Shown here in pieces: positions 7,030-13,127 of a stretch of DNA of 13,127 nucleotides. Numbering within the stretch: the first letter of the stretch is position 1; every line of letters begins with the position of its first letter. Position numbers and translations under genes: made by a program. The stretch is from NCBI GenBank assembly GCA_003509065.1, contig DODG01000293.1, forward strand, positions 1,123 to 14,249. The letters run 5' to 3'. This stretch comes from Acidobacteriota bacterium. GTDB lineage: Bacteria; Acidobacteriota; Vicinamibacteria; Vicinamibacterales; UBA823. The notes below the pieces were generated by a model, which saw only the letters and a program-made list of their open reading frames with translations, ran no database searches and had not been told where the DNA came from.

Positions 7030-8535
7030 ATGCTCACCGTGAATCTGCTTCGTCGTATTCAAAGTAAAAGCGTACTAAAACTAGAACCCCTCTCCACCTG
7101 TTTACCTAGTGCCATATTAGCAGTAACCCTTGTGGTTGGTCTCAGCCAAGTCATATTGGCAACAGGTCTTTCCGCGCAAGAGGCCCCGCCTACACCTAAC
7201 GATCAGAAATCCGTCGACGCGCTCGAAACAGAAATGGAAGAGCTGAGAGAAGAACTTGCCCGTCTCAGCCTGACCAATCTAAACGACGAAGCCAACGACC
7301 TGGTATCTGATGTGAACTCAACTGACGAACTCCAAGAAGACATGCAAGAACTGCAACGCCAACTCGCGTTACTGGCTGCCGAGGTCGAACGGCTTCGCAG
7401 TGGTGAACAAGAGGAAGCCCTCACTGCCGACCAGGCTCGCGCTCTAGGTGTAGCACCGTCAGCGGCCTCGATCTACGAGCGAGAGGATTCGGGCGTCTCG
7501 ATCGCAGGATACGGAGAGATGCTCTATGAAAACTATGCTGATAAGACCGAAACCGGGACTACAAGCGCCAAGGGCACCAAGCTCGACTTTCTGCGGCACA
7601 TTTTTTACATGGGTTATCGATTCAATGACAAATTCTTATTTAATTCCGAAGTCGAGATCGAACATGCCGATGAAATTTATCTTGAGTTTGCCTATGTCGA
7701 TTACCAGGTTCGCGACAACCTGACCTTGCGTGGAGGGATGCTCCTAATCCCCCTTGGTCTCGTCAACGAATTTCATGAACCCAATGTCTTCATGGGTGCG
7801 CGCCGTCCTCAGATCGAGCGTCGCATCATTCCGACGACGTGGCGAGAAAATGGTGTTGGCATCCTCGGAACAGACCCATCCGGCAAGTTCTCCTACCGAG
7901 CGTATGTCACGAACGGATTCAATGGAGCGAAATTCAGCACCTCAGGCCTCCGCGGTGGGCGACAGAAGGGTCGCAAAACAATGGCCAGCGACATGGGATT
8001 TTCTGGCCGGCTCGATTTTGCACCCACACCAGGAGTGTTTTTTGGTGCCGGACTCTATCGCGGCGGTTCAGATCAAGGACAATTTACGGTCGATGGAAGC
8101 ACAGTGGACGTAGCCACGACGATTGTCGAGGTGCACGGTCAAGTGCAAGTTCGAGGATTCGACCTCCGAGCCATGGGCGCTCGTGCAAGCCTGGACAATG
8201 CTGCGGGCCTCAACAAAGCTCTGGAGAAGAGTTCTTCTGCAGGCGTCGCCGAGAGGATGCACGGTGGATACCTCCAGGTTGGGTACGACCTGCTGTCACA
8301 GACGAACTACACTGTAGGCCTGACCCCGTACTACCGGTTTGAAGCCATTAACACACAGGCCACTCTGCCATCGACGTGGGTTGCCGATAAAGCACAGGAT
8401 GGCACCTTCCATACAATTGGTGTTGAATTAAAGCCCGTCCCGAACGTCATTCTGAAGGCAGATTACGAGGTTATTCGTAACGCTAAGCAGAGTGGCACGA
8501 ATCAGTTCAACCTCAACTTGGGCTATGCATTCTAA
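7030..8535 (+). CDS. Outer-membrane porin with N-terminal periplasmic coiled coil
   Basis: This 501-residue porin-like beta barrel carries a long signal peptide with a hydrophobic core at about 27-47 and probable cleavage after A49 (GLSA/QEAP). Residues 59-124 are Glu/Leu-rich heptads, predicted coiled coil, likely for trimerisation or anchoring to peptidoglycan. The barrel runs from about 156 (GVSIAGYGEMLYENY) to a C-terminal phenylalanine (LNLGYAF), the usual signal for BamA insertion. Blocks such as FLFNSEVEIEH and the region LIPLGLVNEFHEPN recall a poorly characterised porin group distantly like phosphate-selective porins O/P. It heads an operon with the overlapping FMN-binding gene. The start is uncertain: no well-spaced Shine-Dalgarno precedes ATG 7030, and GTG 7039 is an alternative. 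The Fur-like operators upstream suggest metal control. Confidence 0.88.
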   Translation: MLTVNLLRRIQSKSVLKLEPLSTCLPSAILAVTLVVGLSQVILATGLSAQEAPPTPNDQKSVDALETEMEELREELARLSLTNLNDEANDLVSDVNSTDELQEDMQELQRQLALLAAEVERLRSGEQEEALTADQARALGVAPSAASIYEREDSGVSIAGYGEMLYENYADKTETGTTSAKGTKLDFLRHIFYMGYRFNDKFLFNSEVEIEHADEIYLEFAYVDYQVRDNLTLRGGMLLIPLGLVNEFHEPNVFMGARRPQIERRIIPTTWRENGVGILGTDPSGKFSYRAYVTNGFNGAKFSTSGLRGGRQKGRKTMASDMGFSGRLDFAPTPGVFFGAGLYRGGSDQGQFTVDGSTVDVATTIVEVHGQVQVRGFDLRAMGARASLDNAAGLNKALEKSSSAGVAERMHGGYLQVGYDLLSQTNYTVGLTPYYRFEAINTQATLPSTWVADKAQDGTFHTIGVELKPVPNVILKADYEVIRNAKQSGTNQFNLNLGYAF

Positions 8536-9082
8536 TCGCTACCCTGCTGTTTACGTCGCGCTCTCGTGCACATTCATGCTGCTCAGCATGGGTGGTGCCA
8601 GCGCAGACGCACAACTGACGCGCGGTGAATTACTCGCTAAGGCCTACCCCGAAGCGGAGGCTCAGCTTGAAACAATTTTTCTCACGTTTGAACAAGTTAC
8701 AACGATTGCCAAGCTGTCTGGCAATCCTGTGCCCTCACCTATTATTGCCAGATATCTCATCACTCGGGCTGGACGATTGATTGGGCGCGCGTATGTCGAT
8801 ACACACGTCATTCGAACCAAGCGTGAGAGCCTGTTAATCTCACTCAACCATCTTGGTCAGGTGTTGCGAATCGATGTCACGGCGTTTCTGGAACCCAGGG
8901 AATATCAGGCCTCAAGAACGTGGCTCGACCAGTATAACCAGCGCGCACTCAGCGACGACCTACAAATTCAAAGAGCGATTCGCGCTGTGACAGGCGCTAC
9001 ACTGACCGCCCGCGCCACCAACCAAGCTGTGCGCCGAGTGCTCGCCATCGATCAAGTGCTACAGAACGATGTTGAACCATGA
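8525..9082 (+). CDS. Secreted FMN-binding domain protein (covalent flavoprotein type)
   Basis: This 185-residue protein has a signal peptide (core at about 8-23, likely cleavage after ASADA, residue 29) and an FMN-binding domain of the NqrC/RnfG type. The domain pattern shows in GQVLRIDVTAFLEP (111-124), the following W133 and the flavinylation motif TGAT at 156-159. T159 is the expected residue to which ApbE attaches FMN through a phosphoester bond. The acidic residue usually seen three positions before the first Thr is Arg here (R153). The protein would be a periplasmic one-electron carrier. ATG 8525 overlaps the porin stop by 11 bases, so the two are cotranscribed. A GTG at 8492 would extend the protein into the porin and spoil the signal peptide, so it was rejected. 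No apbE gene is in the window. Confidence 0.88.
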   Translation: MHSNRYPAVYVALSCTFMLLSMGGASADAQLTRGELLAKAYPEAEAQLETIFLTFEQVTTIAKLSGNPVPSPIIARYLITRAGRLIGRAYVDTHVIRTKRESLLISLNHLGQVLRIDVTAFLEPREYQASRTWLDQYNQRALSDDLQIQRAIRAVTGATLTARATNQAVRRVLAIDQVLQNDVEP

Positions 9083-9101
9083 TGCATGTTAAAGGGTCCC
9101 T

Positions 9102-9566
9102 GTGAGCCCGTGGCAAAAATGGTCCCTTCACGGATTGATTCTGGTGAACGCCGGAAGTGGAGTGGCCTACCTGTGGATGCGTTACTTCATCGACAATACC
9201 GACCCGTTCAGCGTCATCAATCATCCACTTGAACCGGTCATGCTGCAGGCTCACCTGCTCAGTGCGCCACTATTGCTGGTTGTGTTTGGCGTTGTGTTCC
9301 AATCTCATGTCGCACAACGCATCGGAGAGCACTCTTTGCCGAACCGTCGATCGGGCTGGCTGTCGTTCCTTACCTTCGGCTTGATGACATTCTCAGGCGT
9401 GTTACTGCAAACGCTCACAGACCCAATCTTTCTTCGCGTAACACTCATCGTCCACCTCGCCAGCAGTGGGTTGTTTGTCATTGGCTACATTACGCATCTC
9501 TGCATCAGCGTCCGCTTGCTTCGCACGACAAGCCGGCCTCCCGTCTGGAAGAATGTGTCCTCGTAA
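9102..9566 (+). CDS. Four-helix membrane protein, putative b-type cytochrome
   Basis: This 154-residue integral membrane protein has four hydrophobic segments at about 7-28, 47-68, 85-104 and 110-138. Histidines fall at helix ends: H10 in the first, H51 and H69 in the second, H118 and H132 in the fourth (14 apart, a spacing common for di-haem helices). This resembles DUF4405/cytochrome b561-like quinol-to-periplasm electron carriers, but the family call is inference. The start is GTG 9102 with AAAGGG five bases upstream. It follows the FMN-protein stop by 19 bases, so it is the third gene of the porin operon. It plausibly hands electrons from the quinone pool or cytoplasm to the flavoprotein. 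It is convergent with mrp, with a 51-bp gap lacking an obvious terminator. Confidence 0.8.
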   Translation: MSPWQKWSLHGLILVNAGSGVAYLWMRYFIDNTDPFSVINHPLEPVMLQAHLLSAPLLLVVFGVVFQSHVAQRIGEHSLPNRRSGWLSFLTFGLMTFSGVLLQTLTDPIFLRVTLIVHLASSGLFVIGYITHLCISVRLLRTTSRPPVWKNVSS

Positions 9567-9617
9567 AATCGCACTTGTAAGATCACCCTCACCTCTACGA
9601 GTCACACTGGTACATCT

Positions 9618-10703
9618 TCAGACTGTAGCTACCGTCTCAGACGCCTGGTCATAGCTGGCTATTGACACCTGCGCGGCTAACTGCGTCGCGGCATGGGACA
9701 AAGCCTGCGCTGCTGGGCAGTCAGGTTCGCCGAGCACAATCGGCACACCTTCGTCACCACCGACACGAATGGGCTGGTACAGAGGTATTTGACCCAAATA
9801 CGGGATCTCGAGTTGGTCCGCAACGGGTACACTCCCTCCTTTACCAAAGATGTCGCTTTCGTGACTGCACTCAGGACAGACAAAATGACTCATGTTTTCT
9901 AGTAAGCCAAGAACGGGAATATTTAATTTTTTATACATGTGGACGGCTCGGCGGGTATCTGCCAGCGAGACAGTCTGTGGTGTCGTCACCACCACTGCAC
10001 CAGCTACTGGCACGGTCTGACTCAAACTCAGAGCGATGTCGCCGGTCCCGGGAGGCATGTCCACAACCAAATAATCCAGTTCGCCCCAGTGCACTTCCCG
10101 AAAGAATTGCTGGATGATGCCATGCAGCATCGGCCCACGCCAAATGACGGGCGACTCCTCTTTCGTCAAGAATCCCATCGAGACAACGCTGAGACCGTAC
10201 TTCTCTGCCGGTATGATTTTTTTCCCATCGGTCGACAGCTGCTTTTGCACGCCCAGCATGATCGGCACATTTGGACCGTAAATATCAGCATCCATCACCC
10301 CAACTTTCCCACCAAGGCGAGCGAGCGCGCAGGCTAAATTCACAGAGACTGTTGTTTTGCCAACACCACCTTTACCAGCACCGACAGCGATCACGTTCTT
10401 CACGCCTTCCAAAGGAGCTGGTCCTTCCGGACCTCCCACAGCGGAGCGTACATTCGCGGTCATCTCAATACTGACGCTGGTAACTCCAGTCAGCTGCTGC
10501 ACCGCGGCTTCTGCTTGTGCCTTCATTTGCTCCTTCACGGGACAGGCGGGGGTCGTGAGTTCAATGGTGAACCCAACACGCCCACCATCTTCAATGCGCA
10601 CCTGTTTAACAAACCCCAAGCTGACAATATCTCGATTAAGGTCTGGGTCCACTACAACTTTTAAAGCCTCAAGAACAGCTGCCTCGTCGATACCTGATGT
10701 CAC
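9618..10703 (-). CDS. mrp: Mrp/NBP35-type Fe-S cluster carrier ATPase (ApbC family)
   Basis: This 361-residue P-loop ATPase binds and transfers [4Fe-4S] clusters to apoproteins in the cytoplasm. The N-terminal MIP18/FeS-assembly domain covers residues 1-85, with the conserved TTPACP (50-55). The MinD/ParA-like domain follows, with the deviant Walker A GAGKGGVGKTT (108-118), VMDADIYGPN (136-145) and VVDMPPGTGD (213-222). The cluster-bridging CPEC motif is at 276-279. Length and motif order are those of complete bacterial Mrp. The start is GTG 10703, preceded by AAGGGAG at seven bases. The gene lies 46 bp after the DnaJ-like gene on the same strand, so the two may be cotranscribed. Confidence 0.96.
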   Translation of the reverse strand: MTSGIDEAAVLEALKVVVDPDLNRDIVSLGFVKQVRIEDGGRVGFTIELTTPACPVKEQMKAQAEAAVQQLTGVTSVSIEMTANVRSAVGGPEGPAPLEGVKNVIAVGAGKGGVGKTTVSVNLACALARLGGKVGVMDADIYGPNVPIMLGVQKQLSTDGKKIIPAEKYGLSVVSMGFLTKEESPVIWRGPMLHGIIQQFFREVHWGELDYLVVDMPPGTGDIALSLSQTVPVAGAVVVTTPQTVSLADTRRAVHMYKKLNIPVLGLLENMSHFVCPECSHESDIFGKGGSVPVADQLEIPYLGQIPLYQPIRVGGDEGVPIVLGEPDCPAAQALSHAATQLAAQVSIASYDQASETVATV

Positions 10704-10749
10704 CGCTTCGCTCCCTTCAGCGCAAACACTGCTGGCTCTGAACCAACAC

Positions 10750-11376
10750 TCATGCTATTGAATTGACTGCGATTTGTACCTCAACCGCCGTGGTAGCCGC
10801 GTAGTCCGGAGTAATTTCAAACCTAAAGATGGCACCCGAAGAAATTCCAGGTGGCACCATCAATCGGACTTCGGAAGAGCACGACTTCGAACCCGAACCA
10901 TAACATACTGCGCACAACTCCCCCCAAATTTCACCCCGTCCACCACACAGCACACAGGTACATTGTACCGGAACATCCAGTTGGATCGTGGTTCCGTGGT
11001 GAGCCTGTTTCGATGTGATCTGCACATCGGCTTTCAGTGGCATGCGGTTGCGATCCTGATCCACAAACACACCTCTTGCACGATCGGCGATCGCCACCAC
11101 GGAAGGGAAATCAATATCGATCTCATCAGCGACCAGCGACTTATGCAGCGTCTGCTGCATGAGAGATGGATGCACGAAACGTTTCAGACCTAATTGGGTT
11201 TCGCTACTATCGACGGACCCGACCTCATACACATGCTGAACCGTTCGCCCGAACCGCTCGCTTTCTTCAGGACTAGACAGTGAGACGCCAAGTTTCGCTA
11301 ATTGACGATATCCCTGACGGATCTCATCAGCCTGTGCATTACGGGACACTCCGATCACCCAGTAAGATTCGAGCAT
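10750..11376 (-). CDS. Shortened DnaJ-like protein lacking the HPD motif
   Basis: This 208-residue protein has three DnaJ-like parts. Residues 1-53 resemble a J domain (SYWVIGVSRNAQADEIRQGY at 4-23, then YEVGS), but the HPD tripeptide that stimulates DnaK is missing, with KLGVS in its place. Residues 114-135 correspond to the first client-binding strand region. A zinc finger with two CxxCxGxG-type repeats, CVLCGGRG (141-148) and CAVCYGSG (155-162), replaces the usual four. VRLMVPPGISSGAIFRF (170-186) matches the DnaJ C-terminal domain. Without HPD it probably cannot activate Hsp70, so it may hold clients or metals on its own. It precedes mrp, which may point to Fe-S protein maturation. No clear Shine-Dalgarno precedes the ATG. 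Confidence 0.82.
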   Translation of the reverse strand: MLESYWVIGVSRNAQADEIRQGYRQLAKLGVSLSSPEESERFGRTVQHVYEVGSVDSSETQLGLKRFVHPSLMQQTLHKSLVADEIDIDFPSVVAIADRARGVFVDQDRNRMPLKADVQITSKQAHHGTTIQLDVPVQCTCVLCGGRGEIWGELCAVCYGSGSKSCSSEVRLMVPPGISSGAIFRFEITPDYAATTAVEVQIAVNSIA

Positions 11377-11570
11377 GACAATGTACGATAGAAATGAGGG
11401 AATGCCTTGTCAAGCGGATTACGCGAGAGGCAGCATCTGAACCAACGCGCGTCACGAGTGTTAAAGTCGCTGAACCGATGGTGGGTATTTTATAAAAGCA
11501 AGTTCAAATGTACGAGTAGAAGGAACTGAGACCGACGGAGCAGTTTCCTACACCAATCTTGAAGGGTTTT

Positions 11571-11792
11571 TTAGCGAGCACCAATCGTTAACAAGACTTC
11601 ACGTTGCAACACCGGGTCTAATTCCCCAAACTGGAGAGGTGACTCACACTCATCACAGAGCACTTCCAACACAGCCGGCGGATCTTCATCAGCTATTTCC
11701 ACCCGAGACCCTTCCATTTGGATAACGTGCATTCTGAGGGTTTTAACCTGAAATTTCTGTTTGTTGCCACAATCTGGGCAAATCAGTGCCAT
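11571..11792 (-). CDS. Small zinc-ribbon protein
   Basis: This 73-residue cytoplasmic protein has two CxxC knuckles, CPDC at 5-8 and CDEC at 46-49, typical of a single zinc ribbon. The family is unknown to me. The linker is acidic (VEIADEDPP), and the C-terminal LQREVLL looks helical. The start at 11792 (MALICPDCG) was chosen over the longer GTG at 11822 because GGAG lies seven bases before the ATG and the ribbon then begins at once, as in related small proteins. Its TAA stop is followed, on its strand, by an A-rich stretch and then an imperfect hairpin, but no convincing terminator. Confidence 0.75.
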   Translation of the reverse strand: MALICPDCGNKQKFQVKTLRMHVIQMEGSRVEIADEDPPAVLEVLCDECESPLQFGELDPVLQREVLLTIGAR

Positions 11793-12063
11793 TCGCGTTC
11801 TCCAAACATCGTCCCTGCGCACCCCAAGGAAGGGGTAAATCTCTAACTCTTTTAGAGTGTATGAAATACCTTACCAGCACGCAATGAAGAAGTTACCGGA
11901 TCTCTGGGAAATTAACTGTTTTCAGCGTCAGTAAGCCTGCATCACATCGAGTTACTTCTGCATCACTTATGCAGCTTCGTGGTCTAAACCGATACAGCAA
12001 GAGGTGTCCTCAGGCTCATTCACGTTACAATTGCTCCTTGGGAGAGGAGGCCCTGAATAAATT
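11793..12063. other. Divergent intergenic region with candidate promoter and hairpin
   Basis: This 271-bp gap separates the zinc-ribbon gene (minus) from the small plus-strand gene. It holds TACAAT (12026-12031), a possible -10 for the plus-strand gene without a clear -35. It also has an inverted repeat CTGCAT-N5-ATGCAG (11958-11974) and CTCTAA/TTAGAG arms at 11841-11857. No RNA gene was recognised. Confidence 0.4.
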
Positions 12064-12252
12064 ATGTGTGCAGAAGCGAGAGAAGCATTCGACATTCGAA
12101 GTGAATTAAGAGGCTCACACTGGGTCGCGTGGCTCCAAAATAGCGAAAGCCAGAAACCTGAGGACGCAGTAATCTTGATTGGAGCAAACCAAGAGCAAGC
12201 TGAAGAACGCGCCCGTCGCTGGGCCGAACGCAAAGCGACCGGCAGCAAATAG
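12064..12252 (+). CDS. Small hypothetical protein
   Basis: This 62-residue protein is preceded by a strong purine-rich GGAGAGGAGG, though 13 bases from the ATG is rather far. I do not recognise it. The sequence reads as a beta hairpin, HWVAWLQ (19-25) and DAVILIGA (34-41), followed by an amphipathic, Arg/Glu-rich helix (42-58, QEQAEERARRWAERKA). This looks like a real folded small protein rather than noise. No signal peptide or cysteine cluster is present apart from C2. It stands alone between divergent and convergent neighbours. Antisense open frames over the same bases look like shadows, since they lack motifs and ribosome sites. Confidence 0.55.
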   Translation: MCAEAREAFDIRSELRGSHWVAWLQNSESQKPEDAVILIGANQEQAEERARRWAERKATGSK

Positions 12253-12308
12253 ATCGCTCTCCGCACTCCAATCACTCATCTGGCGACTGTGCTACGCACC
12301 TCATAAAA

Positions 12309-13127
12309 TTATTTTTCTGATGCAGGTTGACCTGCATAAATCAGACGCCCCCGCACCTGAAGATCTGGGAAGAACATTCGAGCGGCCTGCAGATACGCCT
12401 CCAGTTGGACACGGTCCTCGTCACGAGGCTTCCCCGTCTTAAATTCAACGACAGCAACACAGGTTTCATCTTCTCTCACCAGGCAATCGACCATCCCTCG
12501 CATGACCCGTGGTGTTTCCCCCGGCAGGAAAAACGAAAAGGGAACTTCATGAATGCACGTCTGTTGTAACAGTTGCACCACTTCGTCCTGCCCAGCAATA
12601 CTTTGATAAAGGGTCACGGCATCACTTAATGCATGGTCGTTTTCATCCAACGCAACGCTTTCGGTCGTCTGCGCAATTTCTCGAAGTCGTCTTCCAATCT
12701 CCTCAGGCTGTGTCACCTCTGGACGTTGCTGCACAGCCAGTAGTCGGTGCACGAGCGTGCCGAGTAACCTTGAGCTTTTCCCTGCCGTCGAAGACTCCTC
12801 AGGCAGAGCTCTATTAGGAGATTCGACAGAACCGACCCGTGACGCGGCAACATGCGGTAACCGGACTCGAGGACTTAGTGTTGCAAAATCGTTATCACTA
12901 CTGGCCACTGTGCGGTCACTGTCAGAATCTCGTCTAGGGACCACCGTCGCCCTGCACACCCGAAAGCTATGGGTGCCCTTACCTTTCACCGGCCATTGCA
13001 CAGTGTCTTCTGTTGCCGGTGCCTGTGCGGCTTTCTCGAAGACGGATAAAAACGTCTCAGGTAACACCTTGGCAATACTTCCTGGACTCCCCTTCACTGC
13101 ACCTTCGTCGAGCTTTGACGAAAAATA
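12309..13127 (-). CDS. C-terminal part of an AddA/RecB-like helicase-nuclease (partial)
   Basis: The frame is open to the window edge, so the N-terminal helicase part lies outside and 272 residues are visible. The C-terminal half is a PD-(D/E)XK nuclease of the RecB/AddA type. By visible numbering from the edge it shows LGTLVHRLL (H127), GMVD (D214), VVEFKTGK (E228, K230) and QLEAYLQAA (Q241, Y245), the complete motif set for metal binding and catalysis. Residues about 30-120 are low in hydrophobics, rich in Ser, Arg and Pro, and look like a flexible linker. Such enzymes resect double-strand ends for recombination. A GTG at 13097 could be misread as the start but is internal to a continuing frame. 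Downstream of the stop the sequence is AT-rich without a clear hairpin. Confidence 0.88.
   Translation of the reverse strand, partial: YFSSKLDEGAVKGSPGSIAKVLPETFLSVFEKAAQAPATEDTVQWPVKGKGTHSFRVCRATVVPRRDSDSDRTVASSDNDFATLSPRVRLPHVAASRVGSVESPNRALPEESSTAGKSSRLLGTLVHRLLAVQQRPEVTQPEEIGRRLREIAQTTESVALDENDHALSDAVTLYQSIAGQDEVVQLLQQTCIHEVPFSFFLPGETPRVMRGMVDCLVREDETCVAVVEFKTGKPRDEDRVQLEAYLQAARMFFPDLQVRGRLIYAGQPASEK

Noticed and set aside
8492..8524. GTG start for the FMN-binding protein at 8492
   Set aside because: It would put 11 residues read from within the porin gene before an otherwise normal signal peptide. ATG 8525 begins the signal peptide correctly.
11937..11966. Direct repeat CTGCATCAC, two copies 21 bp apart
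   Set aside because: A nine-base repeat at this distance is expected about once by chance in 13 kb, and no promoter is aligned with it.
12285..12318. Hairpin GTGC-TAC-GCAC near the convergent ends as a terminator
   Set aside because: The stem is four base pairs and the T run is too far away.

Overview
The window is a stretch of a Gram-negative bacterial chromosome. The evidence is an outer-membrane beta-barrel porin with a signal peptide and terminal aromatic residue, housekeeping genes (cold shock protein, Mrp-type Fe-S ATPase, M16 peptidases, a RecB-type nuclease module), moderate GC and dense packing with short intergenic gaps. No phage, IS, CRISPR, rRNA or tRNA signature was found. The gene mix resembles uncultured Acidobacteriota-like lineages, but the sequence alone does not fix the phylum.

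Left part (1-4105): a cold shock gene on the minus strand has its own promoter, a roughly 110-nt leader and a strong intrinsic terminator. It is divergent from a NamZ/DUF1343-type muramidase gene without a signal peptide. That gene's -10 box lies seven bases from the likely start codon, so its mRNA may be leaderless. Next come an SRPBCC/AHSA1-like protein with a basic tail, and a 61-residue small protein whose stop overlaps the start of an amidase-signature enzyme, reminiscent of GatC/AtzG-like partners of GatA/AtzE amidases.

Middle (4119-6820, minus strand): two overlapping M16 peptidase genes. The upstream one carries the zinc site (HLFEH plus Glu at the canonical spacing). The downstream one lacks it but keeps the Arg/Tyr pair, so together they look like a heterodimeric M16B protease.

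Centre (6821-9566): the most interesting segment. Two palindromes of the form TGAGA-N5-TCTCA, resembling Fur-family 7-1-7 operators, precede an operon of three genes: a porin with a periplasmic coiled coil, a secreted FMN-binding (ApbE-flavinylation type) protein, and a four-helix membrane protein with paired histidines suggesting haem b. I infer a metal-regulated envelope electron-transfer module, perhaps ferric reduction coupled to entry through the porin.

Right part (9618-13127): on the minus strand, an Mrp/ApbC ATPase preceded by a shortened DnaJ-like protein lacking the HPD motif, and a small zinc-ribbon protein. A small unknown plus-strand gene follows. The window ends in the C-terminal nuclease portion of an AddA/RecB-like helicase-nuclease that continues past the edge.
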